DNA of 64,000 nt. Source: Legionella rubrilucens (GTDB lineage Bacteria > Pseudomonadota > Gammaproteobacteria > Legionellales > Legionellaceae). Made by a program: the position numbers and the translations under genes. The stretch lies in the NCBI RefSeq assembly GCF_001468125.1, contig NZ_LNYT01000022.1:144150-208149 (forward strand), in the 5' to 3' direction. Below, one piece after another: positions 1-9,639 of the stretch; the stretch's first letter is position 1, and each line of letters starts with the position of its first letter. The notes under the pieces were generated by a model, which was given only the letters and a program-made list of their open reading frames with translations, did no database searches and was not told the origin of the DNA.

Positions 1-1
1 C

Positions 2-1984
2 CGCGGTTTGCTGGCGCGCGGTGAGTATCAGGCAAAGCGTTTCATTATCTCTTTTTTTTACGAAGCGGCCCTGCAGCGCATTGAACATTTTTTTACACGT
101 CATCCGGCTTTCACGGAGTTGCTGCAACACATTAACGATCCGAAATGGCTCGAAACGCAGGGCATTCCCATGACAGGAAATGGCCAGTCGTTTGTCATCA
201 AAACGGAAGCGGCTTCGGATAAGAGCCTGATAAAACAGAATAAAGTGGTTACTAACTCCGTATTCCGGCGCTGCATTCAGATGTTGAATAGCCTGCGGGT
301 GAGAATGGATTACATCCACAATGCGTTTTTAGACAGGCATTACCTGGATGCGCCTTTGGACATGGAGGCTTCACCTGTTAAGACTCCCGAAAATCGCGTG
401 TACCAGTTTAATGTCGTGCGATTACTGGAGGAGTTCGGCCTGGTGGATAGTCTGGGGATCAATCTGTCCAGCAAAACCCCGCCCAACCCCTCCATGGATA
501 AAAACCTGCTGATCTCCCTGCAATTGACTTATTTTCAAATTCAGCAGGCTGAGAAGCTTTTGCGTGATCTTTCCGGCAAACTGCGCTTGCGGACAATCTA
601 TAACCCGACGCGGTTAACCAGCACTTACCAACTGCAATTTGACGATAAACTGGTGGAGATTGATGCGGTACTGTATGACTACCTAAGAAACATTACCAAT
701 GCTCATTTTGGCTGGATTGATGTGCCCCAAAATCGTTTGCTTAATTTAGTCACGCAGGAGCAGGAGTTTCATTTTCACGAGGCGAAAGGCAGCAATCTTG
801 CGGCTTACATGACCTTGTATCATCAGTTAAGCCGTCTTTATGATTTAACCAAACAGCAAGTCGCAAGCCAAACCAACGAAGCCATCGAAGCTTTTTTGAG
901 TCGGCTGCATGATGTGCTCGCTAACCGGCAGGTGGTGATTGACCACGTGACGCTTGAATCAGAAAACCTTAAACAATTGGCGGCGAACAATATTCGCTTA
1001 AAGTCCGAACACACCCAAAACCAGCAACAAATCGAGGCATTGAGCCAGGATGTCAGGCTTCTGCATGGTCAGTTGCAAACGACGCAGGCAACCATTGCGG
1101 AGTTAAAAGAAAAGACCGAGCAGAATCTTGCCCACATCGAAAAAATTGAAACGATTAATGGCAATATCTACAGCTTGTTGCTGGACGAGTTTAAGGACAA
1201 CATCAATGACCTCAATGAGATTAACAAGGATTTAAATGGCAAGCTGGATGAAATTCAGCAGTTGCTGCGCGGCCATCAATCCAGTCAGATTCAAATGGCC
1301 AGCGAAGAAATTTATACCCTGAAACAGAATATGCGAACGCGCATTGACATCATTCTGCAACGGTTTAATCGTTACGAGAAAAGCTTTGAATGCGCCAATG
1401 ATGAAATCAGGAAAGCATTCAGCCGTCTTAAGAGTAATATTTCCCAGGAAAAATTAATCATCGAAAAGCTGGAATCCCAGCTCAATCTGGCCTTAAGGCA
1501 GTTGGAAGAACAGCGGCAGAAAGCGCAGTTTTTTAGCGCAAAGCAAGGGCAAATTAAAGTCATTGTCAGTGATTTTAAAACCTTGTTTGCTCATCTTGAA
1601 ACCACATTTCAACCGCGGCTCAATTTTTTCAGTTCCTACCGCGGTATAAAAACCAAAAATTTAATGACTTTCATCGAAATTCTCCTTGCCAATCAGCGGC
1701 ATCTGAAAGCCAATATCGACAGTTACCGCAGCAGGACGGATTTTAACCGGACCATTGATGAACTGCTGAATCAAAGCCAGGTGATTAATTGTTATCATGG
1801 GCTTTTCAACCACAGCGTGTCTAAACAAGTCTTTAAGGACATCATCGACCAGTTTCAACGAGGCACGCTGGTGCAGACATTGAAAACACAAGGGATAGCC
1901 TACCACGATGCCAATATCAAGCTGAGCTATGATGGGGAACTGGTATATAAAAATGAGCGCATGGCCTGCCCGGTGCAGCCCTAG
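2..1984 (+). CDS. Coiled-coil protein of unknown function (5' end missing)
   Basis: The frame is open to the left edge of the window, so the N-terminus is missing and the TTG at 8 is probably not the start. What is visible (about 660 residues) is a cytosolic-looking protein with no signal peptide or membrane segment. Roughly residues 310-530 are rich in Q, E, K, L and N with heptad-like spacing, indicating a long coiled coil; the flanks are more globular. It ends in a convergent 4-bp overlap with the htpX-like gene. I recognise no catalytic motif. In Legionella such proteins are often structural or Dot/Icm effectors, but nothing here proves translocation. Confidence 0.75.
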   Translation, partial: RGLLARGEYQAKRFIISFFYEAALQRIEHFFTRHPAFTELLQHINDPKWLETQGIPMTGNGQSFVIKTEAASDKSLIKQNKVVTNSVFRRCIQMLNSLRVRMDYIHNAFLDRHYLDAPLDMEASPVKTPENRVYQFNVVRLLEEFGLVDSLGINLSSKTPPNPSMDKNLLISLQLTYFQIQQAEKLLRDLSGKLRLRTIYNPTRLTSTYQLQFDDKLVEIDAVLYDYLRNITNAHFGWIDVPQNRLLNLVTQEQEFHFHEAKGSNLAAYMTLYHQLSRLYDLTKQQVASQTNEAIEAFLSRLHDVLANRQVVIDHVTLESENLKQLAANNIRLKSEHTQNQQQIEALSQDVRLLHGQLQTTQATIAELKEKTEQNLAHIEKIETINGNIYSLLLDEFKDNINDLNEINKDLNGKLDEIQQLLRGHQSSQIQMASEEIYTLKQNMRTRIDIILQRFNRYEKSFECANDEIRKAFSRLKSNISQEKLIIEKLESQLNLALRQLEEQRQKAQFFSAKQGQIKVIVSDFKTLFAHLETTFQPRLNFFSSYRGIKTKNLMTFIEILLANQRHLKANIDSYRSRTDFNRTIDELLNQSQVINCYHGLFNHSVSKQVFKDIIDQFQRGTLVQTLKTQGIAYHDANIKLSYDGELVYKNERMACPVQP

Positions 1985-3012
1985 GCGCGCGGTGTTTTTC
2001 GCTTAAATCCCAGCGCTTCCAGCCGTTCATCAATGGCAGGATGGGTAGAGAACGCACTGCTTAACGATTTCACCGGATCAAAGCTTGAAGGATCAAACAG
2101 GTATGAAGCCTGACGCACCTGCTCATGAGGGGTATTCCCATACTCCTCGTTGTATTCCTCGGCGTGCTGTTCATGATCCTGACTAATCTTCAGTAAGGCG
2201 CGGGCCATGGGTTCGTTATCACGCATTAATTCCACCGCGCCTGAATCAGCCATGTATTCCCTCGTGCGGCTTAAAAAGAGTGTTAACAACACCGTCAGGA
2301 TGGGCAGAACATAACGCAGGACCACAATGATAAGCACCAGGCGATTGTCTCCCCGGCGATCGCGGCGGTAAATGACGGAATAAAACAGCATGTCAATCAC
2401 AATCAGCAAAATATTGCTCAATATGGCAACCATTAAGGTTAATTTAATGTCGAGATGGCGGATATGACTTAGTTCATGAGCCATGACCGCCTGCATTTCC
2501 GCCCTGTCAAGCTTTTCCATCAGGCCGCGGGTAATCGCCACCATGGCTGATTTTTCACTGTAACCGCTGGCAAAGGCATTCATGTAATTGGCCTCTATAA
2601 TAAACACCTTGGGCATGTATTGTAATCCGGCCGAGACTTTCATCTCTTCAACGACGTTATACAGTTGCTTTTCCTCAAGATTCGCTGCCGTTTCGGGCGT
2701 AATTTCACGGTATTCTGTTCCCATCAACATGATGCGATCATAGAGCGCGTAAGCGGCAAAAAGAGAAATGGCAGCCACCGCCCCCATGGTTATGGTCGCA
2801 TACGGTACCGCCTTAAGGGTCAGCAGCGCACTTAAGCATTGTTCTAATGAAAGGCCGGGGTACGTGGATTGCAGGATGACGACATCGACTAACAGCCCAA
2901 CGCCCACGTAAATGGCGATGAACAGGAGAATCACGGTGCGGGTTTTCCGCTGGTTGCGCCTCAACTGTTCGCGCCAGTTACCGGTCGTGGCGTGGTAATC
3001 GGACAGGGCCAT
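1981..3012 (-). CDS. htpX: M48-family membrane zinc metalloprotease, HtpX-like
   Basis: Predicted inner-membrane zinc endopeptidase of the HtpX/M48 family, which degrades damaged membrane proteins. The protein has 343 residues. Two N-terminal membrane segments (about 27-48 and 72-91) precede the catalytic helix HELSH at 179-183 (two zinc ligands plus the catalytic Glu). Two more hydrophobic segments lie at about 192-213 and 225-248, and the third zinc ligand is probably Glu252 in REYMAD. The ATG follows the lemA-like stop by only 8 bp, so the two are one transcript. A LemA/HtpX pairing is common in bacteria and suggests a joint envelope stress function. The family is clear; the exact HtpX subtype is less so. 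Confidence 0.9.
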   Translation of the reverse strand: MALSDYHATTGNWREQLRRNQRKTRTVILLFIAIYVGVGLLVDVVILQSTYPGLSLEQCLSALLTLKAVPYATITMGAVAAISLFAAYALYDRIMLMGTEYREITPETAANLEEKQLYNVVEEMKVSAGLQYMPKVFIIEANYMNAFASGYSEKSAMVAITRGLMEKLDRAEMQAVMAHELSHIRHLDIKLTLMVAILSNILLIVIDMLFYSVIYRRDRRGDNRLVLIIVVLRYVLPILTVLLTLFLSRTREYMADSGAVELMRDNEPMARALLKISQDHEQHAEEYNEEYGNTPHEQVRQASYLFDPSSFDPVKSLSSAFSTHPAIDERLEALGFKRKTPRA

Positions 3013-3020
3013 GGTCTAAC

Positions 3021-3602
3021 TCAGAACTTAACCGTATAGGCTTCGTTCGCTTTAATTTGTTCCTCAGGCAAAGCCCAATACTCAAATTGCTTGTCGAGGG
3101 CTGCCGGAAAAAAATTAACCACCATCGCTTCAACAAAGGATTTCTTTTTGGCGTAATAGCGTTCAATGCTGTCATTGTAGGCTTGTTTGGCATAGGACAA
3201 TTTATTTTCGGTATTGACGATTTCTTCCTGAAGCTGCAATACATTCTGATTGGCTTTCAAATCCGGGTATTGCTCAAAAACCACATTGAGCCCTGATGCA
3301 ATTTGTGAAATACCATTTTCAGCAGCAATCCTGGCCTGCTCATCGCCAGCCGCTTTAGCCGCCTGCGCCTGGTTACGCAGAGCCACCACGTCTTTCAACG
3401 TGGTTTGTTCATAATCCATGTATTTTTTAACTGTTTCGATTAGCGATTCGAAGACTTTGAAACGTCGATCAAGCTGGATATCAATCTGGCGTTTGTTGTT
3501 GTTAATGGCTTCAATCATGCCGATTAGCGCGTTATAAATACCAATCACCCAAAAGGCAATAATCACCACAATAACCAGGAGTACGATTAGGAATTTGCCC
3601 AT
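3021..3602 (-). CDS. lemA: LemA family protein
   Basis: LemA proteins have one N-terminal membrane anchor and a long helical domain; their molecular role is unknown. Here one membrane segment (about residues 4-23) is followed by a charged helical region with the family pattern of a short hydrophobic loop (about 23-32), then an RRFKVFESLIETVKKY-type helix and a C-terminal FFPAALDKQFEYW-type stretch. The ATG at 3602 is preferred because AAAGGA lies 9 bases upstream of it. An ATG at 3611 is possible but abuts that Shine-Dalgarno. It is the first gene of a two-gene operon with the downstream htpX-like protease. Confidence 0.88.
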   Translation of the reverse strand: MGKFLIVLLVIVVIIAFWVIGIYNALIGMIEAINNNKRQIDIQLDRRFKVFESLIETVKKYMDYEQTTLKDVVALRNQAQAAKAAGDEQARIAAENGISQIASGLNVVFEQYPDLKANQNVLQLQEEIVNTENKLSYAKQAYNDSIERYYAKKKSFVEAMVVNFFPAALDKQFEYWALPEEQIKANEAYTVKF

Positions 3603-3773
3603 CTTTTGCATTCCTTTAATTATTACTGTTCAATAAGTTATAGCTCAAATACCAGAAAAATAAAATGGTTTAACCCATTGTTGCGTGGTCATTGGCGATG
3701 TGAAGCGCACCCTTGCGTCCGGCAGACTGGCCTGGGAGGCAGGTTAATCAGGTTATCGACACCTGACAGGCAT

Positions 3774-6617
3774 TCATACCCGACTTTTCTGGGGCGCCGA
3801 CAGCAAGGGCTTTAAAAAATGACCTGTATAGGATTGGGGAGAGGCGGCAATCATTTCCGGTGTACCCACCGCGATGATTTGACCGCCTTTACTGCCCCCT
3901 TCCGGACCTAAATCGATGATCCAGTCGGCGGTTTTAATGACATCGAGATTATGTTCAATGATCACGACGGTATTGCCCTGATCCCTTAATCTGAATAAAA
4001 CAGCCAATAGCTGTTTGGTATCATGAAAATGCAGCCCGGTGGTCGGCTCATCCAGAATGTACAGGGTATTGCCTGTGTCGCGCTTGGATAATTCCCGCGC
4101 GAGCTTAATGCGCTGGGCCTCGCCTCCGGATAAGGTTGTCGCGCTCTGGCCCAGGCGAATATAAGATAATCCAACATCAATCAGTGTCTGGCATTTGCGG
4201 GCCAGTACCGGAATGGCATCAAAAAACACCCGGGCATCTTCCACGGTTAAATCAAGAATTTCATGGATGTTTTTGCCTTTGTACTGGATCTCAAGCGTTT
4301 CACGGTTGTAACGCTTGCCTTTGCAGACATCGCAGGCGACATAGATGTCCGGCAGAAAATGCATCTCAACCTTGATTAAGCCGTCGCCCTGGCAGGCCTC
4401 GCAGCGCCCGCCCCGGACATTAAAACTGAACCGGCCCGGCTGATACCCGCGGGCCCGGGCTTCAGGCGTGCCTGAAAACAACTCGCGGATGGGTGTAAAG
4501 AGACCGGTGTAAGTCGCGGGATTGGAGCGCGGCGTGCGGCCGATAGGGCTTTGATCGATATCAATCACCTTGTCACAGTGCTCAAGCCCGGTAAGCGATT
4601 CAATCGTGCAGGGTGTCAGCAGGTTTGCGCGGTTTAGGCGATTGGCCGCCAGAGGATAGAGCGTGTCATTAATTAAACTGGATTTGCCGGATCCCGATAC
4701 GCCGGTGATGCAGGTGATTAATCCTGCCGGAATACTGGCATCCAGGTTTTTTAAGTTATTACAGGTCACGCCTTTCAGGTGGATCATGCGTTTTTTATCC
4801 ACGCTCACCCGTTTTTCCGGCACTGGAATGGACTCCTTCCCTGCCAGGTATCGCCCTGTCAGGGAGGCTTTATTGGCCATGATCTCCTCTGGCTTGCCGC
4901 TCGCCACGATCATGCCGCCATGCACCCCGGCTCCGGGCCCCACATCCAGCACGTAATCAGCCGCCCGGATGGCCTCTTCATCATGCTCCACCACGATAAC
5001 CGTGTTGCCGAGATTACGAAGATGCAACAGGGTTTTAAGCAGACGGTCATTGTCGCGTTGATGGAGACCGATGGAAGGTTCATCAAGGATGTACATCACG
5101 CCAACCAATCCCGAACCAATCTGGCTGGCCAGGCGAATGCGTTGCGCCTCTCCCCCTGACAAGGTTTCGGCACTGCGTGCCAATGAGAGGTAATCAAGCC
5201 CGACATTCACGAGAAAGCCTAAGCGCTCCACGATTTCCTTATTGATTTTAGCGGCAATTTCTCCTTTATAGCCGTCCAGTTGCAGGCCTTTAAAAAATTC
5301 ATAGGCGTTTTCTATCGAATAGGCAGAAATCTCCGGCAGGTTTTTATTATCCACAAACACATGCCGGGCCTCTTCCCGCAATCGCGCCCCCTGACAGGTC
5401 TGGCATGGGCGTGAGGAGAGGTACTTGGCCAATTCCTCACGAACCATGGAGGACTCTGACTCATGATAGCGGCGCTGCATGTTGGGAATGATGCCCTCAA
5501 ACGCATGCCGTCTTGACAAAAAATCGCCATGCGGACGCTGGTAGCGAAACTCAATGACCTCGCTGCCGCTACCGTAAAGAATAATTTGCCGTATTTTTTC
5601 CGGCAAATCGAGAAACGGGGTTTCCACATCAAACTGATAATGCTGTGCCAGGGATTCCAGCATGGGAAAATAATAGGTGGTTTTCCTGTCCCAACCGCGA
5701 ATGGCGCCATCGGCCAGGCTCAACGTGTCATCATGAACCACGCGCTCAGGGTCAAAATACTGATCCACGCCGAGGCCGTCGCAATCGGGACAGGCTCCCA
5801 TAGGATTATTAAATGAAAACAGCCGCGGCTCGAGCTCGCTTAAACTGTAACCGCACTCAGGACAGGCAAATTTGGAAGAGAACACCATCTCAGTAAAATC
5901 GTTGTCCAGCGACGCAACAATGGCGATGCCTTCCGCCAGATTAAGTGCATTTTCGAACGATTCGCTTAACCGTTGCGCAATATCGGCGCGCACTTTAAAG
6001 CGATCGACCACAACCTCAATGCTGTGTTTTTGCCGCAGCGCCAGTTTCGGCGGATCGTCAAGCTCACACAATTCCCCGTCAATGCGGGCACGAACATAAC
6101 CCTGGGCCTGCAATTGCTGAAGCAACTGCAGATGTTCCCCTTTCCGTTCGCGAACCACCGGCGCTAAAATCATGGCTTTGTTGTCTGCCGGCATGGACAA
6201 GACCTGATCCACCATCTGGCTGACGGTTTGAGCATGCAGGCTGATGTGATGCGTGGGGCAACGGGGCTCCCCTACCCGGGCAAATAAAAGACGCAGGTAA
6301 TCATAAATCTCAGTAATAGTCCCCACGGTGGAACGGGGATTATGCGATGTGGCTTTCTGTTCGATGGATATGGCAGGCGACAGGCCTTCGATGGCATCCA
6401 CATCCGGTTTTTCCATCATGGATAAAAATTGGCGGGCATAAGCCGACAGCGATTCCACGTAACGGCGTTGCCCTTCGGCATACAGGGTGTCAAAGGCCAG
6501 CGAGGATTTGCCGGAGCCCGATAACCCGGTAATGACGGTGAGCTTGTCGCGCGGAATGGTCACGTCAATGTTTTTCAGGTTATGGGTTCTCGCGCCGCGA
6601 ATGATAATGGAATGCAT
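3774..6617 (-). CDS. uvrA: UvrA, nucleotide excision repair ATPase
   Basis: Damage-recognition ATPase of the UvrABC excinuclease; a dimer loads UvrB at DNA lesions. At 947 residues it is full length. It has two ABC modules, each with a Walker A (GLSGSGKSS at 31-39 and GVSGSGKSS in the second half) and an LSGGEAQR signature. Zinc modules are visible as CPECGYS...CPDCDG in the first half and CEACQGDG...[10 protein letters not shown] in the second. The start [16 protein letters not shown] is typical of the family. It is transcribed divergently from the IcmL-like gene; a palindrome with a TATAAT on each strand lies between them. No LexA-type operator was recognised, consistent with Legionella lacking a classical LexA. 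Confidence 0.98.
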   Translation of the reverse strand: MHSIIIRGARTHNLKNIDVTIPRDKLTVITGLSGSGKSSLAFDTLYAEGQRRYVESLSAYARQFLSMMEKPDVDAIEGLSPAISIEQKATSHNPRSTVGTITEIYDYLRLLFARVGEPRCPTHHISLHAQTVSQMVDQVLSMPADNKAMILAPVVRERKGEHLQLLQQLQAQGYVRARIDGELCELDDPPKLALRQKHSIEVVVDRFKVRADIAQRLSESFENALNLAEGIAIVASLDNDFTEMVFSSKFACPECGYSLSELEPRLFSFNNPMGACPDCDGLGVDQYFDPERVVHDDTLSLADGAIRGWDRKTTYYFPMLESLAQHYQFDVETPFLDLPEKIRQIILYGSGSEVIEFRYQRPHGDFLSRRHAFEGIIPNMQRRYHESESSMVREELAKYLSSRPCQTCQGARLREEARHVFVDNKNLPEISAYSIENAYEFFKGLQLDGYKGEIAAKINKEIVERLGFLVNVGLDYLSLARSAETLSGGEAQRIRLASQIGSGLVGVMYILDEPSIGLHQRDNDRLLKTLLHLRNLGNTVIVVEHDEEAIRAADYVLDVGPGAGVHGGMIVASGKPEEIMANKASLTGRYLAGKESIPVPEKRVSVDKKRMIHLKGVTCNNLKNLDASIPAGLITCITGVSGSGKSSLINDTLYPLAANRLNRANLLTPCTIESLTGLEHCDKVIDIDQSPIGRTPRSNPATYTGLFTPIRELFSGTPEARARGYQPGRFSFNVRGGRCEACQGDGLIKVEMHFLPDIYVACDVCKGKRYNRETLEIQYKGKNIHEILDLTVEDARVFFDAIPVLARKCQTLIDVGLSYIRLGQSATTLSGGEAQRIKLARELSKRDTGNTLYILDEPTTGLHFHDTKQLLAVLFRLRDQGNTVVIIEHNLDVIKTADWIIDLGPEGGSKGGQIIAVGTPEMIAASPQSYTGHFLKPLLSAPQKSRV

Positions 6618-6647
6618 GGAAGTGCCGGATTAATTGAAAAAAATACA

Positions 6648-6670
6648 GAATTATATCTCTGCTATAATTC
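6648..6670. promoter_or_regulatory. Divergent -10 palindrome between uvrA and the IcmL-like gene
   Basis: GAATTATA (6648-6655) and TATAATTC (6663-6670) form a perfect 8-bp inverted repeat with a 7-base spacer. Each arm contains a consensus -10 hexamer: TATAAT on the minus strand at 6650-6655 (toward uvrA) and on the plus strand at 6663-6668 (toward 6747). The -35 regions are weak; TTGGTT at 6674-6679 on the minus strand, 18 bases away, is the best candidate. Promoter use is inferred from consensus match and position only. Confidence 0.45.
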
Positions 6671-6746
6671 CTAAACCAATGTTTATTTTTGCCAATAGTA
6701 GTTAATTATTAGCCAAAGTTGCTGTAATTGTTACAAGGAAGCCATC

Positions 6747-7202
6747 GTGAAGAGTAGCCTATTGCGCAATTTTTTTCTACTATTCCTTCTTTCCCTGCCC
6801 GGTTTTTCTTCGGCTAATGCCCAGGATGATGAGGTTGCCGCCTGGGCACAGACCACCCTGTTGAACACATTAACCCTGGATTACGACAGCTACGAAGAGG
6901 ACATTGCCGCCAACCGCATCAACTACACCCAAAATGCCCGGGAGGCGCTGCGCGGCTTTCTTGGCAATTACCTTTCCGTCATTGAAGAAAACCAGCTCTC
7001 CCTGCACCCGCAGGCTTTGGGTAACGCACAAATTATCAACGAAGGTTATTTTTCCGGCATTCATTTCTGGCGGATTAATCAAGCCATTGCCATACCCGAA
7101 TTAAGCATCCAGATTGCCTTTTCCATTGTGGTGGTTAAAGTGAATGGCGACCCGCCCTACCTGGTGCAAAGCGTCAGCATGATTAAGCAGCCTTATCCTT
7201 AA
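6747..7202 (+). CDS. Exported IcmL/DotI-like protein
   Basis: A 151-residue protein starting at a GTG that follows AAGGAA by 6 bases. Residues 1-25 form a signal peptide (KSS, a hydrophobic run, then SSANAQ/DD). The mature part resembles the periplasmic domain of IcmL/DotI of the Dot/Icm type IVB secretion system: an AAWAQ helix, a LDYDSYEEDI segment, a FT/YT...AR..F block and a C-terminal strand-rich region. True IcmL has an N-terminal membrane anchor and sits in the icm/dot locus, so this is probably one of the free-standing IcmL-like paralogues known in Legionella. Whether it associates with the secretion apparatus is unknown. Family assignment is by eye. Confidence 0.72.
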   Translation: MKSSLLRNFFLLFLLSLPGFSSANAQDDEVAAWAQTTLLNTLTLDYDSYEEDIAANRINYTQNAREALRGFLGNYLSVIEENQLSLHPQALGNAQIINEGYFSGIHFWRINQAIAIPELSIQIAFSIVVVKVNGDPPYLVQSVSMIKQPYP

Positions 7203-7213
7203 CGGCGATGGTG

Positions 7214-7241
7214 TTGGAACCTGGCTAAAAAATGTTATACT
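7214..7241 (+). promoter_or_regulatory. Sigma70-type promoter of the BON-domain gene
   Basis: TTGGAA (7214-7219) and TATACT (7236-7241) are 16 bases apart. The -10 is extended by TG at 7233-7234 (TG-T-TATACT). Transcription would begin near 7248, about 25 bases before the ATG at 7273, which supports that start codon. Confidence 0.55.
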
Positions 7242-7272
7242 GGCAAAATAGCCCTTGCCCTTCGAATTCCCT

Positions 7273-7827
7273 ATGCGCGCACTCATCCATTTAATTGCAA
7301 GCACCCTACTGCTGTTGTCCGTGAATTTCGCTCATGCGGAAACGAACCTGAAAGAGATTGAGCAAACATTAAGCGACTCCGTCATAACTGCCAAAATTAC
7401 CGCGAAATTCACCAAAAACCGTGATCTCAATCCGCTGAAAATCTCGGTAAGCACCCGCGATGGCGTTGTGACCTTAAACGACCACGTGAACGATCGGGAA
7501 GCCTTCGTTAACGCCCTGCGCCTTACCAAAAACACCAAAGGCGTAAAGTCTGTTGAAATTGAAAATTTAATCATTCAGCCGGTCAACACCTCGTTTACCG
7601 ATGCCTACATCACCGCCAAAGTGGAAGCGGCCATACTGAAGGCAAAGGTGTTCGATGACGAAACCATTCCCTTGGTGGGGATTAACGCCACAACAAGCAA
7701 TGGCGCCGTGACCCTTTCCGGCCGCGTTAAAACCAATAAATCAATCATCGCCATTGTGAAACGGGTGAACGCGGTCAAAGGGGTAAAAAAGATTATTTCC
7801 AATCTGGAAGTCAACAGGGAAAGCTAA
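7273..7827 (+). CDS. Periplasmic protein with two BON domains (OsmY-like)
   Basis: The protein has 184 residues, with a signal peptide over about residues 1-23 (MRALIHLIAS, a hydrophobic core, then NFAHAE). Two BON domains follow (about 30-100 and 107-183), each with the family pattern ITAKI...L..L.ISV....GVVTL.G.V....I..V...V.GVK.V.N.L. BON domains bind phospholipid surfaces; OsmY-type proteins work in the periplasm during osmotic or envelope stress. The ATG at 7273 is chosen over the upstream TTG at 7255 because it sits about 25 bases after the predicted transcription start. The next gene begins 21 bp downstream, so the two may be cotranscribed. Confidence 0.85.
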   Translation: MRALIHLIASTLLLLSVNFAHAETNLKEIEQTLSDSVITAKITAKFTKNRDLNPLKISVSTRDGVVTLNDHVNDREAFVNALRLTKNTKGVKSVEIENLIIQPVNTSFTDAYITAKVEAAILKAKVFDDETIPLVGINATTSNGAVTLSGRVKTNKSIIAIVKRVNAVKGVKKIISNLEVNRES

Positions 7828-7848
7828 AACAGAGTGTAGGACACAGGC

Positions 7849-8322
7849 ATGAAACCAATAACCCGCTTCCGTATGTTTCTTTGGCAATTCAGCCATTTCA
7901 AGGTGCCGTTAATCGGTTATTTAAAGCCCAGGCTGTTATCCATCGATGATGCGCAGGTGGTGGTCAAACTTCCATTAACCCGACGCAGCAAAAACCACTT
8001 GAATTCCATGTATTTTGGCGCCCTGTCCGTCGGGGCTGACCTGGCTGGCGGCCTGCATGGTTTTTATTATGCTGAAAAAAGCAAGGTTAAAATCTCTTTG
8101 GTTTTTAAATCCTTTCAGGCGCAATTCATCAAGCGGCCAGAAGCAGATGTTTATTTTGTCTGCAACCAGGGCGAGGTGGTCAGGCAGATGATTGATGAAT
8201 CGCGGCAGAGCGGTGAGCGAATTAATAAGCCGCTTCCCATTGAAACCTTTGTCCATTATGACAGGGAACCGGAGGAGGTTGCACGGTTTATCCTTGAACT
8301 GTCGCTTAAAGTGGTTGGTTGA
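7849..8322 (+). CDS. DUF4442 hotdog-fold protein, possible thioesterase
   Basis: A 157-residue soluble protein resembling the DUF4442/PaaI-like hotdog group. The strand-helix pattern includes NHLNSMYFGALSVGADLAGG, where the N-H and the glycine-rich helix match the acyl-CoA binding helix of hotdog thioesterases. A Shine-Dalgarno (AGGACA) precedes the ATG. Members of this family are often annotated as acyl-CoA thioesterases, but for DUF4442 the substrate is generally unproved. It lies between the BON-domain gene and the membrane glycosyltransferase with short gaps, suggesting cotranscription. Confidence 0.7.
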   Translation: MKPITRFRMFLWQFSHFKVPLIGYLKPRLLSIDDAQVVVKLPLTRRSKNHLNSMYFGALSVGADLAGGLHGFYYAEKSKVKISLVFKSFQAQFIKRPEADVYFVCNQGEVVRQMIDESRQSGERINKPLPIETFVHYDREPEEVARFILELSLKVVG

Positions 8323-8331
8323 GCCTATCTC

Positions 8332-9639
8332 ATGGCTGGTAAAAAATTACTCCTGGGGTGCCTTTTGGCTACTGGAGTAACACTTATCTATGGACTTGTC
8401 TTTGCCATGCAGTTTAACAAATGCATACGCCTTGATATCTCCGCCTTTTATTCAACCTCCCAGGCCCTGTCCCAGGGGCTTGACCCCTATCAGAATTTTA
8501 TTCCGAATTATTTACCCCTCGCCAAAAAGCTGCCGGCCAACCTTAACCCGCCCATTTTTTTACTCCTCTTCAGACCCTTTTCCCAACTCCCTTATGAGTA
8601 TGCAGTCCCTGCCTGGTCATTGTTTATTTTTGCCTTGGGCATTGCGGGTGCCTGGCTTACGTTCACGCTGGCCTTTCCCAAGCCCTTTGTCAAAAGGCAC
8701 GGGCTGCTGTTGCTGGCTGTTTACCTGTTATTGTTCAGCACGCTCATGGATACCGCCATTGTTCAGATGGGTTCTGTGATTTTTTTCATGGTAATGGCGG
8801 GCTATTTCGCCTATACCGGCGGTCATGATCGTCTTGCCGGTTGTTTGTGGGGATGCATTACCGCCATCAAGCTCTTCCCGGGTTTATTGCTTGTTTTTGC
8901 ATTCAGGCAACGACGGTACGCCGTCTGTCTGGCCATGGCCTTCAGTTTCATCGTTCTCTGGCTCATTCCCCTGTTTACCCACGGCGCCATTCTTTATGAG
9001 CAATATTTCACGATGATGAAGCGGGTATTATGGTATGGCGACAGTTGGAATGCGTCCATCCATGGTTACCTGTACCGGTTATTGATTGACAATGCTCACC
9101 CTGAACCCTGGCTTCTAGCCCTTACAAAGAGCCTCTGCCTGTTGTTTTTTGCCCTGATTTTTTACTGGTACTGCAAAGTCATCAAACCCGGGAATCATTC
9201 AGCGAACCCGCACTATGCGTTTTGTTTAACCCTGCTGCTCATGCTGCTGTTAAGTCCTTTTGGCTGGCTGTATTATTTTTCCCTGCTGCTTTTTCCCTTA
9301 GCCTTAAGCTGGCAGACACTGGTCACCTGCAGGGACATCCCGCCGCATCTGACTGCCCTCTGGTTTTTGGGCTTTTTTTTAGTGAACGTGCCACTGGATT
9401 ATGTGATGTTTACCAAAATGCCGGATTTAGCAAGCCGAATGACGTGGTACTCGCTTTTTTTCTACGGCCTGGTATTACTGATTTATGTGGTGTGGCGTCT
9501 TCTAGGTCGAACCTACCCCAAGACAGGACAGAGTCTGCATAAGATCCGCGAGCTGGTCGTGCCGCTTTTTCTAATCCTTGCTCTGGGTGCGGTCATCCCT
9601 GTGGTTTTTTATGGTGTAAGTCTGCTTAAGACCCCTTAG
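8332..9639 (+). CDS. Polytopic membrane glycosyltransferase, GT87/DUF2029-like
   Basis: A 435-residue integral membrane protein with about 10-12 hydrophobic segments. The first extracytoplasmic loop has the acidic residue and pattern seen in GT-C enzymes (RLDISAFYSTSQALSQGLDPY, then NLNPPIFLLLFRPF); the Asp and the proline-aromatic run fit GT87 (DUF2029) polyprenyl-phosphate-dependent mannosyltransferases. Such enzymes move a sugar from a lipid carrier to a glycolipid or glycan on the periplasmic side. The acceptor cannot be deduced. The start is 9 bp after the preceding stop, and the gene ends directly against the convergent cyclase gene. Confidence 0.72.
   Translation: MAGKKLLLGCLLATGVTLIYGLVFAMQFNKCIRLDISAFYSTSQALSQGLDPYQNFIPNYLPLAKKLPANLNPPIFLLLFRPFSQLPYEYAVPAWSLFIFALGIAGAWLTFTLAFPKPFVKRHGLLLLAVYLLLFSTLMDTAIVQMGSVIFFMVMAGYFAYTGGHDRLAGCLWGCITAIKLFPGLLLVFAFRQRRYAVCLAMAFSFIVLWLIPLFTHGAILYEQYFTMMKRVLWYGDSWNASIHGYLYRLLIDNAHPEPWLLALTKSLCLLFFALIFYWYCKVIKPGNHSANPHYAFCLTLLLMLLLSPFGWLYYFSLLLFPLALSWQTLVTCRDIPPHLTALWFLGFFLVNVPLDYVMFTKMPDLASRMTWYSLFFYGLVLLIYVVWRLLGRTYPKTGQSLHKIRELVVPLFLILALGAVIPVVFYGVSLLKTP

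Noticed and set aside
3741..3773. Short hairpin (TCAGGT/ACCTGA) downstream of uvrA
   Set aside because: Only a 6-bp stem and no T tract on either strand, so it was not called a terminator.
4779..5159. Long antisense frames inside uvrA (126 codons and others)
   Set aside because: They are shadows of the GC-rich uvrA reading frame and lack signals of their own.
6618..6746. LexA-type SOS operator upstream of uvrA
   Set aside because: No CTGT-N8-ACAG pair was found; Legionella is known to lack a classical LexA.
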